DNA of 64,000 nt, from positions 77,470,664 to 77,534,663 of the forward strand of contig RSEF01000001.1 of assembly GCA_003993805.1 (NCBI GenBank), written 5' to 3'. This stretch comes from Himantopus leucocephalus (lineage: Eukaryota; Chordata; Aves; Charadriiformes; Recurvirostridae). Positions within the stretch are counted from its first letter, which is position 1; each line of letters begins with the position of its first letter. A program made the translations under genes and the position numbers. Shown piece by piece: positions 25,701-38,944 of this stretch. The notes under the pieces were generated by a model, which was not told where the DNA came from, ran no database searches, and saw only the letters and a list, made by a program, of their open reading frames with translations.

Positions 25701-26789
25701 CGTTTCCCTCCAGACAGGGCTTATTTTTCTTCCAGCTCGCATTCGAGCCTGCAGACATTGCCAAGCCCAGCACTGCGCAGACCAAAACAGCATACCCAAA
25801 ATGGTTCCTCTCACCTACCCCATAGTCTTAAGCGCAAAACCAGGCAAAAACTTAACTTTCCACTTTATGTCCCTGAGTTGGTGAAAAACTTTATGGTGTG
25901 TTCTAAATATCTGGATGCTTTCAAGTTACTTCACCAGTATTTCAAACACACTCAAACCCACTAGTCTCAGAAATCATCAGCGCTCCTTCTAGAACAGTCA
26001 AACCTAGCACAAAGTGTTGTAACTGCGACAGGGGTTATTTCAACCTATCAAACAAAATACTAAAAGTCTTCATACCTGCAGCTCAGTGATACTGCTAGGA
26101 GGAGAAAAGATTCAGACAATATTTAAACAAAAAAGCTAATACTTTAAAAGACAAGACTAGGAGTGATTCTCTAGGTCACTGAGTCTATTTTCTCTTACTT
26201 AAAAAAAAGATGAAAAAATCCTGTATGGTAATTGTTCACACTATCATAAAACTACTTCATTCAGAGGTTTTTTTACTTCCCATCCAGTTGAAGTCCATTC
26301 CCCTTATCTTCAAGCCAATTTTATTCAGGGTTAGTTTATACACTTTTCTTAGCACAGTCAATCAACTCTGCCCATCAGCTCAAATGATTCTTTTTCTCCT
26401 AGACATTTATCTGTGGGTGTTGATGATCTAAGCTAAAATCCACCAGAATGTATTCTTTTTGGATCTAAATCCACATTAGATTTTAAGCGACCTAATTATG
26501 CCACTGTGCCCTTCTGGGGCTGCTGTTCAGCATGAGAACACAGCCACAAGATAACTCTGTTCACAGCACAACAAGCGTGTTTCTCTAATAAGACACTCCC
26601 TTTGGAGTTGAAGAGTGATTTCACCCACGTTCACAGAATGCACGTAGGCCATAAGACACACACACACCAAAAGACAAGAAAATAAAAAAATAACGCATGA
26701 GTTAAGAAGCTTAATAACCAGGTCAGAGCATTCAATGTAGATAAAGGGAAGGAAAGAACTTAAAATCCATGAAACCTAGCGTAAATCAA
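19797..26789. other. Seven kilobases of unique AT-rich sequence, no gene seen
   Basis: I see no protein similarity, RNA gene or repeat family. Open frames stay under 97 codons and overlap on both strands. This is one of the emptiest parts of the window. Confidence 0.55.
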
Positions 26790-27135
26790 CAAGACTAAAA
26801 GCCACGCTTTTGCAAGAAGTCCTCCAGGACAACTTAGCAAGCACTAACAGAAATAATTGCAGTGTTGGGGTCACAGACAATCTAGTGACGCAAGGCAACG
26901 TGGAGGAGGAAAAGCGGAGAGCAGCAAACGCAACCTGGCTGCTCGACTTTGGCAGCCAGCGGCATGGGAGCTGGTCAAAATGGAGGGATGAGGAAGAGAT
27001 GCTCATTTCTGTCCCCTTCTGGAATCTCTGTTCCCAAGGTCTGAAGTTTGGCTGGTTCCCATCCTCATCCAACCTTTATAACACCCTGGGAACCCCAGCT
27101 GTCATGCGAGGCCTTTATAAGAGGACGGTAAGAGA
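26790..27135 (+). promoter_or_regulatory. GC-richer block ending in a TATA-like box and a splice-donor-like site (candidate)
   Basis: This stretch is richer in G+C than its neighbours and holds several CpGs (GTGACGCAAGGCAACG, GGAAAAGCGG). It ends with TATAAGAGG at 27116-27124, then ACG|GTAAGAG with the GT at 27128-27129, a near-consensus splice donor. A second TTTATAA lies at 27075-27081. A 134-codon plus-strand frame crosses it, but it has no recognisable domain and reads through the donor-like site, and a 98-codon minus frame overlaps it. The TATA box and donor are too close to serve one transcript together, so this is an unproven candidate. Confidence 0.25.
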
Positions 27136-30100
27136 CAAATTTCAGCTGCTGAAAATGTATGTACTCCTTCTGAAGTATGTTGAGCTACACCAATTTGCAG
27201 TCACCTCACGCTAGAACGTAATAGCTATTAAGTTGTTATTATAGTTTGCCATAAGCCATATGCTTAGCTTGTGTATGGCTTCCTAAAGAAATTGTCACCT
27301 TTCTCCTTTTGGAAATGCTAGGCCTCTTTAAGAACTCTGAAATGTATTGTTTTTCTTTTTCCTTCCTCAAATTGTTCTTAAGCTTAACAGCAGTACCACA
27401 TTTCTAATTAAATGGACAGATAGGATGCTGATAACATCTGCTTTCTGTAATAAAAACTATTGATATTGTTGACCTGACAGATTATCTGCAATAGACAGAG
27501 CACAATGGCCAAATCTAAAAAGCAAGGGAGGAAGAGCAGCTTAGCACAAGAATACATATTACTACTATCTGTTCTTCTGCCTTTTGGAATTATTAAGAAT
27601 GATTATAGAAATTATCAGTCATCTCTGTTTCTTGTTCTGGCATATGAAATGGAAACAGTGATTGAATGTCATGAAGAACTTTGATCATTTTTTTTCTTGA
27701 TACAATGACTTTGTAAGGTGAGCTGCTTTTTTTTTTTTATGGCAGCATCTCTTACAGGAATCCCCAAAATTTATGACAGCAGATGCCATTTTTCAAAATT
27801 TTTGTCCTGTTTTATGAAGCAAAACTTCAAACAGTAAAAGAATATCCTAATAATAATTGACATCTCTTACAAAGCTTTTTATTCAAAAACCTGAGCAATC
27901 CTATTGTAGAACAATCCTGATTCCTACCTAAAGTTGTTGGTTTTCTGGGGTTTGCAGTAAAAAAAACCTGGTCCTCTGTGAATTAAGATTATTCAATTGC
28001 CTGCTCAGCAGTTTTGCTACTATGCTTAAACCCCCAACATTCAAAAGCATCACATACTTTACTTAATTAAAGCATCTATGTTATGGTAGAAACACCAGTT
28101 ATATTTTGTTCTCTCAGAAAATAATAGGCTAAAGTTTCAACTTGGCCCTTCATGCAAGGACTTAAGAAAAATTAGGAACTAAATTCTTCCACATGGCATT
28201 GGATTTGTAGCTGGAGTAAACTTGCCAGACTCCATTGATTTTATGGCAACTCAGTTCATTTACACCGTGGAGGTGGCTTCAGGTCAACCTCAGCTTTCCT
28301 CTCTGGGGTTGGAATATCAGCCATTTATCCATTCCAAGCAGAAGTACTGTAAGCTGCCTGTACCACTCAGTTTTGTGCATCTCTGGATGTTTGGATGTCA
28401 TGGTAAAGACAACAGCCATCTATTTATCCCTGGCTACTGAATTTCCAGAGGTAAACAAACAAGCAAACAAAATGCTACTGTAGTAGATTTGATCTCTTCC
28501 TTTTGTTCCCAATGCCAAACAGTAGCACCTTATTTTCAGAAGCTGGCCCACATCATTTGCCAAGTATTCAGCATTCAGGAGTTACTTTAACCTGAAAGGT
28601 ATCCAGCTTTTTTTTTTTTTCTTTTTAAAAAAAAGGCTTAATGAAGGGTCTATCTGCATTTGCCAGTAATCACATGAGTCGAGGAACATGAGCTTTAAGA
28701 AAGAAAAAAACCAACCAAATATCTTGATGGTTGGCTATGTAGGACTCCTACCTTTGGATCAGAGTTTGATTTTCTTTGTGCAGTTTTTCTATGCACAAAA
28801 ATATTACTACAGATGGAGTAATCAAAACACAAAGTTAAGAAAGCCTAGAAATGTACCACACATATTTCAAATTACTGGGCGTTAAGAAAAAACAGGGCAG
28901 AAATTTAATGGAAATATATTAAAATTTTACCAATTTTTCATTAACTCCTCCTGAAAAAATTTTCTCTTTTCACATTAGGAACAAAGAATGTTCATTTTAA
29001 ATCAGATGGGATTTCCCAATAGCCATTTCATCTAAATTGTCTGCAATCTCTCTCATACTTTACAATAGGTTGTCCTGCCACCTAACACATTCATTTTTAA
29101 ATTAAGCGGGACACTGGTAAGATAACTCACTTGCCCATGGTATTCAGTAAGGAAGGTTTATTTTTATTGCAGCTATTTTTAGTTTATATGATGCTATTTC
29201 TCCTAAATTTCATCCTAAAAAGAAGTTTTAGGTTATTTCTAGGCTAAGAAATGTCTGTCCATGCTCTTCTCCCATTTCAGTGAGCTAAAACTCCAGCAAC
29301 CTGCCTCACAATTTTCCCAACTTCCAGAGTTTTGCATAGCTGCCCTTCTGCCTCAATTCTGACTGATTTAAGGTGAAAGTTTGCTGCCCGTCCGAAATAG
29401 TCTCCTGATCAAATACCATTTTTTGTTTCTAGTAATGCAAAATCACTAATGTGCTTATAAAAAACTATTACATTTTCTACTGTTACTCAAATTACTCAAA
29501 AGCTCCGTTATTGAGGTGAAAGAATCTATCATTTGTGTAACTGTGTGATCCTTACTTATATTCGATACTGTTCTTAGCTTACACTCATTTCCCTGAACAT
29601 GAGGCCTCATAGCCAACATCATCTGTAATTAAAGCCTAAATTCATAGGTTGATGACCTTTGGATGACTTGTGGCTGAAATGTCATATTTTATTTTCCTTC
29701 CTGTTATCAGCCATGTAAAATGAATCGTATACTGAACCTTGGGGTAATAACTGAAAAAAGATGCTCATTTCAAGATGGGAGCTCAACAGACATTTTAAAG
29801 GGTCAAACTGTGAAAACAAAGACCTCTGTGTGACTTCTGATGGAAGTTAGGTAACTTTTCTGATACTCTGAAGCACTTAAGAATATGTCGTATTTTACAA
29901 TTCTAATATTGTTCTCTCATTAATACTGTTTTTACTCTTCTTACGCATCTTTGATGCATTGAACTGAGGTAATTTTGTATACTCACATAAACGTATTTTT
30001 CTGGATGGACCTATGTAAAAATACTTCACCACCAACAAAAATTATATGTAAATTTGCATTAACTCAAAGGGTGGAGTCTTTCCACTAGATATCCATGGAT

Positions 30101-33100
30101 GAATTTGATCCCCGGCATACAGAGGGCTACTATCAGTTATCTACACTCAGCACATAAAAATATTAATAACTGTGAAGCCAAAGTCATGGTTTTGATGCTG
30201 GGGGATGCTTACGAAAAGAATATGAAATAACCACTACATGATTTTTTAATTTGTATTTCTATGTAACTAGATATTAAGGGTATAGAGATACAGACATTAA
30301 GGGTATATAGTATATATACAGATTTCGCAAAGCAGTTAAGATATGAATCACTCAACCACACCAAAACTTCACTAAGTGTTGCATTATTTACGACATAAAT
30401 GGAAAATGAGGGGTAGTGGGAGATGCAGCTGCAGATATTGGAGCCATTGGAATATTTAATGAATTACTGAACTCTAAAGAGATGACCTTGATTCACTCTC
30501 TGTCAGTGAAATACACAAAGCAGAGGAAAAGAGTCAGATTTTGAGGCATCATGTCACTTTCCAAATGGAGACATGGTAGAAAAAGTGATTGATGGATATA
30601 TTGATGTAAAGAGTGAGAGAAAGAAATAGAAGGATGATAAGTGTACATACTCTACATGCTGTGTACATACCTGCCTGTTTGCAGATATGCTATAGGAAAA
30701 TTACTCCTACCTCCTTTAAGTGATAATTTTAATCCTTCATTCTTTTAAATTTCGTTCTAAATATAATCTAGTAATTCTGAGCATTACCCAGCATCCAGTA
30801 ATGATTACAAAGTTATTCTCAAAATTAATTGAAATTCTCTCTGATATCTGCATAATTGACAAGGTGTTTGCTTCAGAAAGATCTCACACACATTACTACT
30901 ATGGGCAAAATTCAGCTTTGGGATCTGTGGCATTACTACTATTAATACTAGTAGTAAAACAGAAACTTTCTACATCTTGGACTCAACAGAGTCTGAAACT
31001 GGACTGATAATCTTCTTGAATGGAGCAGTTCTTAGTTTCTCAACAGGTACCAAAGCACAAGGTATCAGACCTGAAAGGTATAGTAGATAATGCAAAAACA
31101 AAGAAAAAAAGTGGCACATGTCAGTAAAAAGAATATGTTATATAAAACATTTTTATATGTCCTTGCAGAATCATGCTTTCAGTAGCTAAGGCTTTGCAGG
31201 TGGAGATACTGGTTTTGATGGAAAATATATATTGCTTGAAATACCCTTGAAACAGTGTTTTCCCAACTTCCAAAGACATATAAACTGACTCTCAAAGGAC
31301 ATACATCAATCTAATCACATGTCAATCACATCAATCTAATCATGGTAAAGTTTAATAGAAAAAGATCCAAAGCAAACCTTTCTCACTCGGCCACATCATT
31401 GCAGTTTATTATTTAGGAATGCCAGTGTAACAATGATAAAAATGACCACATCTACTGAGGCTATATAAAACTTTTATGTTACTTAGGTTATTCAAGTGTT
31501 GATCTTATGCTGCTTTTCAGCAAAGAAAACCCCCAGCAGTCTGCATCTTCATTGGTATGTGTCAACATACCAATATTGATGTGCACGGGAACCATCCTGC
31601 TGCCTTCACTCCGGATGAGGCACTAAGTCTCATGTGGCCTCCAAAAATCCTTTCCATCACAGAACCAGCAAAACGGGAGCCGGCAGTCCTGCCACCAGGG
31701 AGGAGCTCACCAAGCTTCCACTTCACTCCTCTGCTGCCAACAGCGGCACTGGAACTGAGGAGGAATCATAGCTCATCTGGGAAATGAGCTGTCCCTTGCT
31801 TTGCTATATCTGCTGAGCTCTTTGGAAGTACACTCACATTTTGCATACATGCACACCTTTTGTTTAAAATATTAAAACCGCCTGTTTCAGCTGAAGAAAC
31901 CCTCTATAACTGCATTGCTTCACACTGCTTACAGAATTCCTCTCTTCTTGACAAAATAAAATCTTGAAAATATGGCCTTTCTATAAAGAGAGGGAGGGTT
32001 ACCAGAATTCAGTACAGAGATTTTGCCCAGCCTAACACTGTCTGAACTTGAACTTTCTTAAATCCAGTGAAAAGCAAAAGTCCTTCAAGCTTCTCTGTAT
32101 GACCAGGCAATTTTTTTCTGAGGACTGTTCACAGCTCTTTAAGTCTTATTTTTCTTAATACAGGGAATGTTCTATTAGCAGCACCTTCATCTCTGACAAC
32201 TTTCTTATTACAGCTTTTGCTTTCTACTCTAAAGGCCTTGGAATATGCCTAATAACTAAACTCATGTTATACCTTTCCATCTAAATAGCAAGGACTTCCA
32301 TTAAGGAGCTCTGACAAGCTTCAAAATCCTTCTAACTGAATTTTTAGCCATCTAAATTTTTTAAACTTGTTTATGCAACTGGACAGCTTCTCCTGTAAAT
32401 TAATTTTTCATTTGTTTTTTTAAGTTATAAACCAAATTGGCACCATGTATACGGCCCAATGCCCAAATGAATGTAAAGCTACTACAACAATAACAAAAAC
32501 AATGAAAGTTTAGAAGCAATTCACGTAAACCCAGATTAGTTTCTTACTGTTGAATGCATAGGACACCAAGCTTTGTTCTGGCTTTGAGCATACTTAAAGA
32601 AAAAAAAAGGAAGATAATCTGATACTCTTGGTCGTCTAGAAGTGGAAAGAAAGGGAACAGACAAATCTAAAGTGAAACAGGAAGACAAAACCACTAGTCT
32701 CTTCTCTCCCTCCAAGCCCTGTTTGCTCTGCCTTAGGTCAAGAAGCTTACTCATGGGGGCTGTGCTGGGGATAAGGTTATGAAAGAAACTTGAAGATTAT
32801 TATCTTCACAATTAAGAACATGAAACAGTAGATTTAGTTGAAGTATATAAGTTGGCTGCAAAGTAGGTTAAATTTTTGAGCTACCAGCGAAAAATGAGCA
32901 GGTGGAACTTTGTTCTACATTGCATTGAGAGACACTCCTGAAATGTTTTGTGGGGATAAAGTGATCTTTATTAAAGGCACACTAGTTGAAAACCTGTGTT
33001 TTGAATCCCCAATTATTTTTTTAAAATTTAATTTAATTTTATTTTTTAGACATGTCAGGCTTGACAAGCATTTGCCTGATACAAAAAAAAAAAAGGTCCC

Positions 33101-33711
33101 CAGGAACTCTACATGGATTTTTTTATGGGTTTTACTTTAATGTCCAAGACAACAGCAGGTTCCCCATCCCTTGGTCCACATATGAATCAGAGCCAAGGAG
33201 GTGGAAGATCTTCTGCCACCCATATCATCTGCTCATGTTCCTGCTGTTGCATTGTCAGGAAAAAAACCACAAAGATAATTTCACCAAAAGGCCCCTGGAA
33301 TTTTCAAAAATTTGAAAAACTGAAATTTTCAATTTCCTTCTTTAGCTCAATAAAATTTAAACATTTTTCCAGAGTGAAGTTTAAAGAAAGAAAGGTTTGT
33401 GGGTGTTGGCATGGACTTAAAATTTAACTTCATGCTCAGTCCTAGTACCTGGAAAATGCTGTCCTGACACTATAATAGTCACTGACTAGAAATATCTCTC
33501 ATCTCTCTGAAAGCAGAACCCTCTCCTCTCTGTTCTGCCTTCCAACAGTTAACTTTTGGTGTGTAGGTAATCCCTAATGACTTGATAGAATCATGTGAAG
33601 GCTGTTCTCCTTTGTGTTATGGTCAGCGAAAATTGAAAACACTTCTTACTATCTCTCACACACGTATGAGTGCACTCATACCCCCACGGGTTTTTTTTTG
33701 GTTTTTTTTTT
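27136..33711. other. Unique AT-rich sequence, no gene seen
   Basis: Nothing is recognised beyond low complexity. There are T runs at 27727-27740 and 28608-28620 (the latter facing A8 at 28627-28634), short local duplications near 30275-30300 (ATTAAGGGTATA twice) and 31303-31342 (ACATCAATCTAATCA twice), and a T tract at 33691-33711 running into the gap. Confidence 0.55.
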
Positions 33712-33811
33712 NNNNNNNNNNNNNNNNNNNNNNNNNNNNNNNNNNNNNNNNNNNNNNNNNNNNNNNNNNNNNNNNNNNNNNNNNNNNNNNNNNNNNNNNN
33801 NNNNNNNNNNN
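33712..33811. other. Assembly gap, exactly 100 N
   Basis: One hundred N interrupt a T tract, with T runs directly on both sides (33691-33711 and 33812-33821). The round number indicates a placeholder for a gap of unknown size, so distances across it are unreliable. Any open frame crossing it is meaningless. Confidence 0.97.
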
Positions 33812-33821
33812 TTTTTTTTTT

Positions 33822-36800
33822 AACTCCTTGTCATATGTGACAAAAACTGAAATTAAAAAAGAACCTAGCTGTGATATGACCTTGGATATTGCTTGTTGAA
33901 GTGCTAAACACAGTGGGTCACCCACCATCCAGAGTTCCAGCAGAAACTGTTGTTTGTCAGTTATCCCTGTTCCACTAAGAAAGTTAACGTGTCAACTCTA
34001 TTGCTCCTAGCAGTATCTGAAAGAAATCATAATGCTGCCAGATTAGCAGCAACTTCAGCAGCACTAGTAGCCAAGAAGCCCAAATGGGCAGTAGCCAGTG
34101 CTTTGTGTGCTGTCTCTCACACCTTGCCCCAGGCTCCCTTCTCACTATTACTGCAGACTTTGTAGACTTGATAGGACTCATGTGACTTAATATTTTCCAC
34201 AGTTTTTCCTCTGGCAGAAGCACGTTCCGTAACCAGGGATAAGGTTTGGTTTGGCCCCCTTGGCTTTCAAAGCTCAGGTCTCCACAGTCTCTGCCTGTGG
34301 CGCTCTCAGTCACGCAGGATTGCATTAGTAGAGGAGCCAAAGCTAACTATGGATCATTGAAAGGTAGGCTTGCTGTAATCCCTAAGAAAGCAGAAGATGT
34401 CAATACCGTCCATCTTAATGGTTTATGTGTTTCTCGCAGCACAGCTGCCAAGCAGCTAGCTTAGGGGGAGGAAGATGAATTTAATGGGACAAAAAGACCT
34501 CATGGAACAGACAAACTGTGCTCCCCGAGATGTTATCAGAAGAGAAGCCAGCATGGGACAAAAAGGGCAGTCCTTCGTGTGGCATAAGACCGGAGGAAAC
34601 ATTCATTGAAGGTGAAAAGAAAAACCATTTATTTGCGTGAGAAGTGAAAAATCCATTTTCCACAGAAGAGAAACAACCAAAAGAAAGGGAAGAGCAGAAG
34701 AGGAGAAACAAAAACCTGGAGGGCAATTAAAATTACTTCTGTATTTGGAAATCTATTCTTCACAAAGTAATGGAATTGTTGGAAAATATATTACCTTACT
34801 GTTGCCACCATGTCTGTTAAATAAGGAAAAGAGTAGAAGGATAGCTGTTTTTTCATCCCACAAATTTAATTTTCATTACACACAAACCAACTCATTAAAA
34901 TAACCAAAACCTCAGGAACAATTAAACAAACTGAACTCCGCAGGGTTCAGGTGAAGGATCATACCAGAAATCTGTGGATGGACATAGAAAAGGAATGGAT
35001 AAGTTTGTGAACATAATAATGTTTCCAAGCTACCATTATTAAGTGGGATAACTGCATGCTTGCAACATTATATTTGATGAATTAAAATGAAAAAAAAGCC
35101 AGGAAGCAATGTAGTCAGCCCAGATTCATGGTGGTGAAAATTTTATAGTATAAGTAAACCGTTGTTAATATCAGCGTATATATACACAGGTCCTGATCAA
35201 GCCACAGTAAACTTGGGCCTATGCTTCCTGAAGGGTAGTGAACCTCAGCATTATTGCATATTATTACTTTTCTATATCTATACACACCCATACTGAACCT
35301 TTCTGACCCACGAAGAGGACTTGTAAAGCAAGAAATCACTCAGGCCTTAAACCCTCCCACTTGAGTCAATGACCCTAATGGTCAGTTTTTGATCTGATCT
35401 CCCTGCCAACAGCATCCGAACAGCAGAAGCTGTTATGACAAGACCAGAACAATTCAGATGGCACAGTTCATCCGCAGGGCATATTAGGATCAACTATCAA
35501 GCAACCCTTAGTTGCCATCACCACATGAGAGCTTTGAAGAAAAGGACTGCTCTTCTTCTGCCATTTCTGCACCACGCTACAGGAATAAAGAGACAGTGAT
35601 GATATTTAGATGAGGCTTTTAACACTCCCAGATGTACTCCGTGATGCTGTCTCAGTCTGGAGTGCCTTATCCCCATCTGTGTTGTGTCACAGCTGAGGTG
35701 TGCTTAGATGAACTCTCACCCCACACACCGTTGCTGCACTCCTAAGAGGGAGTCTTGTGTCTCAGCTAAAAGCTTTAGAGCCTTACATCTTTCCATACAC
35801 CAAAAGCCTCACATACCGTGGTCCTTCAGGGAGTCACACATCTCATAACTTGCACTGGCCAGCCAGCAACTACTACTTGCAGACAGAGGGAATGAGGAAA
35901 GATGCCTGTGCAAGGTGATGGCAACATATCTCCCCTGCTGAAATCAGTGACAGTGTGACACCTGCAACAATACAAAGTAACTGCATCAACACCTCTCAGT
36001 TTCATTATGCTAACTTCAAGTTGGAGATGCTTTCGGCAGCAGATAACAACCAGGATTTGTAACTGTGTAATGGGATCCCCCAGGAAGTCCTTCACTCTAG
36101 TGAGTACAAGAATCTCCAAGCTCTCAGCAGCATAAAAGATGGTGAAGAGAATATTGCTCCTGGAGAGCACACCCATATGATTCTGCAGAATTCAGTTTCT
36201 ATTCCAGATCAAGGCACTACCAAATATTGTCATTTTTCGTGTCACTCATTGGGCAGTTTTGGGCTTTGAATTACTTCCAATTCCCTCGTAGGAATGGTGT
36301 AGAGGCAGCAGCCATGCAACAAGGATCCTATCTCATACATTGTGGTATGGCCAGAAATGAGGTACCGTTTCACCCTGCTCTGTGACCTTGTGCTGCGGAT
36401 GGAGCAGGCCAGCTGGCCCATCAGAAGCACCTACTGCATGTGGCTGGTGGAGCTGGACCAGAAAAACCAGTGTGCAAAACAAGGCATGGCGAGCTTTGTA
36501 AATCAATGCCTTACACGGGAAAGACTTGTTTGGAAATGCTTTTGGTATCATTGGAAGTTTTATAGATGGATCAAGTGCAGAACTGGCAGCAGAGATATAC
36601 ACTATGAATTAGAAATGAGCAGCGATTATTCACATGTGAGTAACACCAGGGAAGTCAGTTTACTTTGCCCCACAATGGAAGTCTCCATTGATTCTTGAAG
36701 CTCAGGGCATCAGGAAATTGATTATTTTTGTTTAGGCCTTTGTTAAGATATGGAGTTTTATATCCTAAATAAATCTATTACTGTTGCTGAAAGGAATACT

Positions 36801-37620
36801 ACAGGAAGCTTGGAATTGGGATTACTCTCTTACTCAGAGTACTGATTTTGTTCCAAGTTGTAATGAAAACTAAAAGAAACATTCATAAAAAGTTTTCAAA
36901 AATATTTAGCGCAGTTACAGTATTTCCTTTCACTTGAAGTCATCTCACCTCAGATTTTGACTTCAGAAGAAAATAAGATTTGGAAATAAGAAGTAATCTC
37001 AAAACAAACAAAAAGGAGTGCATATTGGTCTAATTTAACTGAATATATCTGAATTTTCTAAACACTGACCTATTCCTGGAAAACAGTTCAGTTTGAATGA
37101 GACCACATTTTCCAACAATACCTGTTTTGCTGAAAATTTTCTAACTCCCCTTCTAATTATTAACTCCATAGTCTTTTTCTCTTTGAGAAGTTTTCTTCTC
37201 CTTAATCCCACTTAGCCCTAAATTCAGTTCATAATCCTATTGATGCATATAAGATTTTCAGCTCATGCTTCCCAACAAGCAAGGTAAAACAGACAGTGCT
37301 TAAATATTGTAATAAAGAGATTTTGTCTTGAATGACAGTTATTCTCTTTATGATCCTGGCACTGGAGAAAAAGCACTGAACTGATTATATTTCTTGTTTT
37401 AAATATTCATGTGACAATGTTGAAGAGAGAAATGAATATCAGAATGAAAAAATGACACGAAAAAAATGACTACAAGAAATCTCTAGACATTTATCACAGG
37501 CCTAGAGGATACAAACCAATCAACTTCTAAAATCTGCTCTTTGATCGAGATGCCCAGTTAAAGCCTACATTATTAATATATGACTCTGTTTAAAAAGTCT
37601 ATTAATCAAGAAGGGATGAA
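33822..37620. other. Unique sequence, no gene recognised
   Basis: The part at 35400-36700 is somewhat less AT-rich and carries overlapping open frames on both strands (118 codons plus at 36342-36698, 116 codons minus at 35826-36176). None matches a family I know, and such lengths are expected by chance. It may hide an old repeat. Confidence 0.5.
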
Positions 37621-37711
37621 TGATTAAGTGGATAAAGCACTAGCCTTTGACCTGACAGGCAACTTTCACAAATCTCCTGTGAATTCAATTCATAAAAAAA
37701 AGAAAAAGAAT
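37621..37711 (+). repeat. Possible tRNA-derived SINE remnant with A-rich tail
   Basis: TTAAGTGGATAAAGCACTAG resembles the tRNA-like head found in MIR and related SINEs (usually TCTAGTGGATAAGGCACTGG). About 60 bases later comes an A-rich tail (ATAAAAAAAAGAAAAAGAA). No intact B box or foldable tRNA is present. Confidence 0.4.
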
Positions 37712-38753
37712 GCTTCGATATCTGTATAAATTATCTGGAAACAATGGTTCTTATTGTTTTTCTCTGTGTTATTAAACGATTTTCATTTGCATGCCAGACC
37801 ATTTCCGTTATACGATTGCTAGGCTGATAGCTTGCTACAGAATGGGGTATGATCAATAAAGTATGTGCTGGTTGTGTTTTATCTAATAATAACAGTAATA
37901 AAAAAAAAATTACAATCTTCTTTGACTACTCCACCTTTGTCTCCCAAGACTTCACCAGGCCTTTAGAAAGATTAATGAAAAAAGCCCCAACTCTGAAAAC
38001 AACTCTGTACGGAGGAGCTCTTGGTTTAGTGTGTTTTACTGGGGTCCTGGAAGGGGAAACATAGAACAGCTTGAATATGTGCATGTTTTAAGGCCTGAGG
38101 GTCCTGAAGAATTCAACACTAAACTCTGTCATGCATGCTCCAGGAGCACTGGAAAACCAAAGATTTCAATGAATTGAATATTAAAATCAGTAATAAACTG
38201 AATAGATGGCCCTTTTTAATAGCTAGCAGATTCTAGGTATTTCATACTCTACTAATATTGCTTTTTTAAGGTTTTTTTTAGGGTGTTTTTAAACATGCAT
38301 CAGGTTTTCCAGTGACAATCAGTGTTTCCAGTACATATTTGCATTGGCTGTATAGATAGGAAGGAGTTTACGAATTCTGGTGGTCAAACGCAAGAAGTGC
38401 TCCGTGTCATTTAACATCACACGAGAGAGCCTGTTGAGTTTGGACACCCAGGAGGTTACAAGTCTGCTCTTTTTCTCCTCGTTGAGAAGAGGAAAATGAT
38501 ATTTTTTAGAGTTTTGAACACTTATTTCCATACTAAATTACAGAATAACACTAGATCTATCTGCTCTGTCATTGAGCACTTGATTTGCCATAATGCAATA
38601 TTTAGTAAATCATATTGTAAAATATGTCTTAAACTTTTTGCATCCCAATGGAGGGTTCTCCCTGAATACTGGAAGTGTTGACTTTACATAGATACACAGC
38701 TATTATGGGCTTAATATAGAGATTCCTTATTGAGGCTCTGTATCTGTACTATG
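37712..38753. other. Unique AT-rich sequence, no gene seen
   Basis: Nothing recognisable. Confidence 0.55.
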
Positions 38754-38802
38754 CTGGTGGTTAGATTAGATCACACAATGATCCTCCTGTTTTGAAATGG
38801 GG
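38754..38802 (+). repeat. Possible LINE (CR1/L3-type) 3' tail remnant
   Basis: GGTTAGATTAGATCACACAA followed by TGATCCTCCTGTTTTGAAAT resembles old CR1-like tails that read TTAGACTAGATGATCACAATGG then a TCCCTTCTG-like block. Only about 50 bases are recognisable. Confidence 0.4.
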
Positions 38803-38905
38803 GAAGTTATAAATATGGTCTATAATAAACACCCTTGGCAATTTTTGGGTTTACCAACTACAGTTATGAAGCAATAGAATTTGCCAAATAAACCTCACGA
38901 CTCAG

Positions 38906-38944
38906 GGCTGGGTAGTGTAGCTTGATGGTTAGCACGCGCACTTG
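38906..38944 (+). repeat. Possible tRNA-derived SINE head
   Basis: GGTAGTGTAGCTTGATGGTTAGCACGCGCACTTG resembles the start of MIR-like SINEs (AGTGTGGTCTAGTGGTTAGAGCAC). The rest of the element is not recognisable, and a functional tRNA gene is excluded because no matching T-arm follows. Confidence 0.35.

Noticed and set aside
26810..27214. 134-codon plus-strand open frame
   Set aside because: No recognisable domain, an overlapping 98-codon frame on the other strand, and a length near the chance maximum for 64 kb. The GTAAGAG site also lies within it.
33582..33928. Open frames of 90-105 codons crossing the gap
   Set aside because: About a third of each frame is N, so continuity is an artefact.
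36342..36698. 118-codon plus-strand open frame
   Set aside because: No family resemblance, and comparable frames exist on the opposite strand, as expected by chance in a less AT-rich patch.
37621..37711. tRNA gene
   Set aside because: The head resembles a tRNA-derived SINE, but there is no foldable cloverleaf or intact B box.
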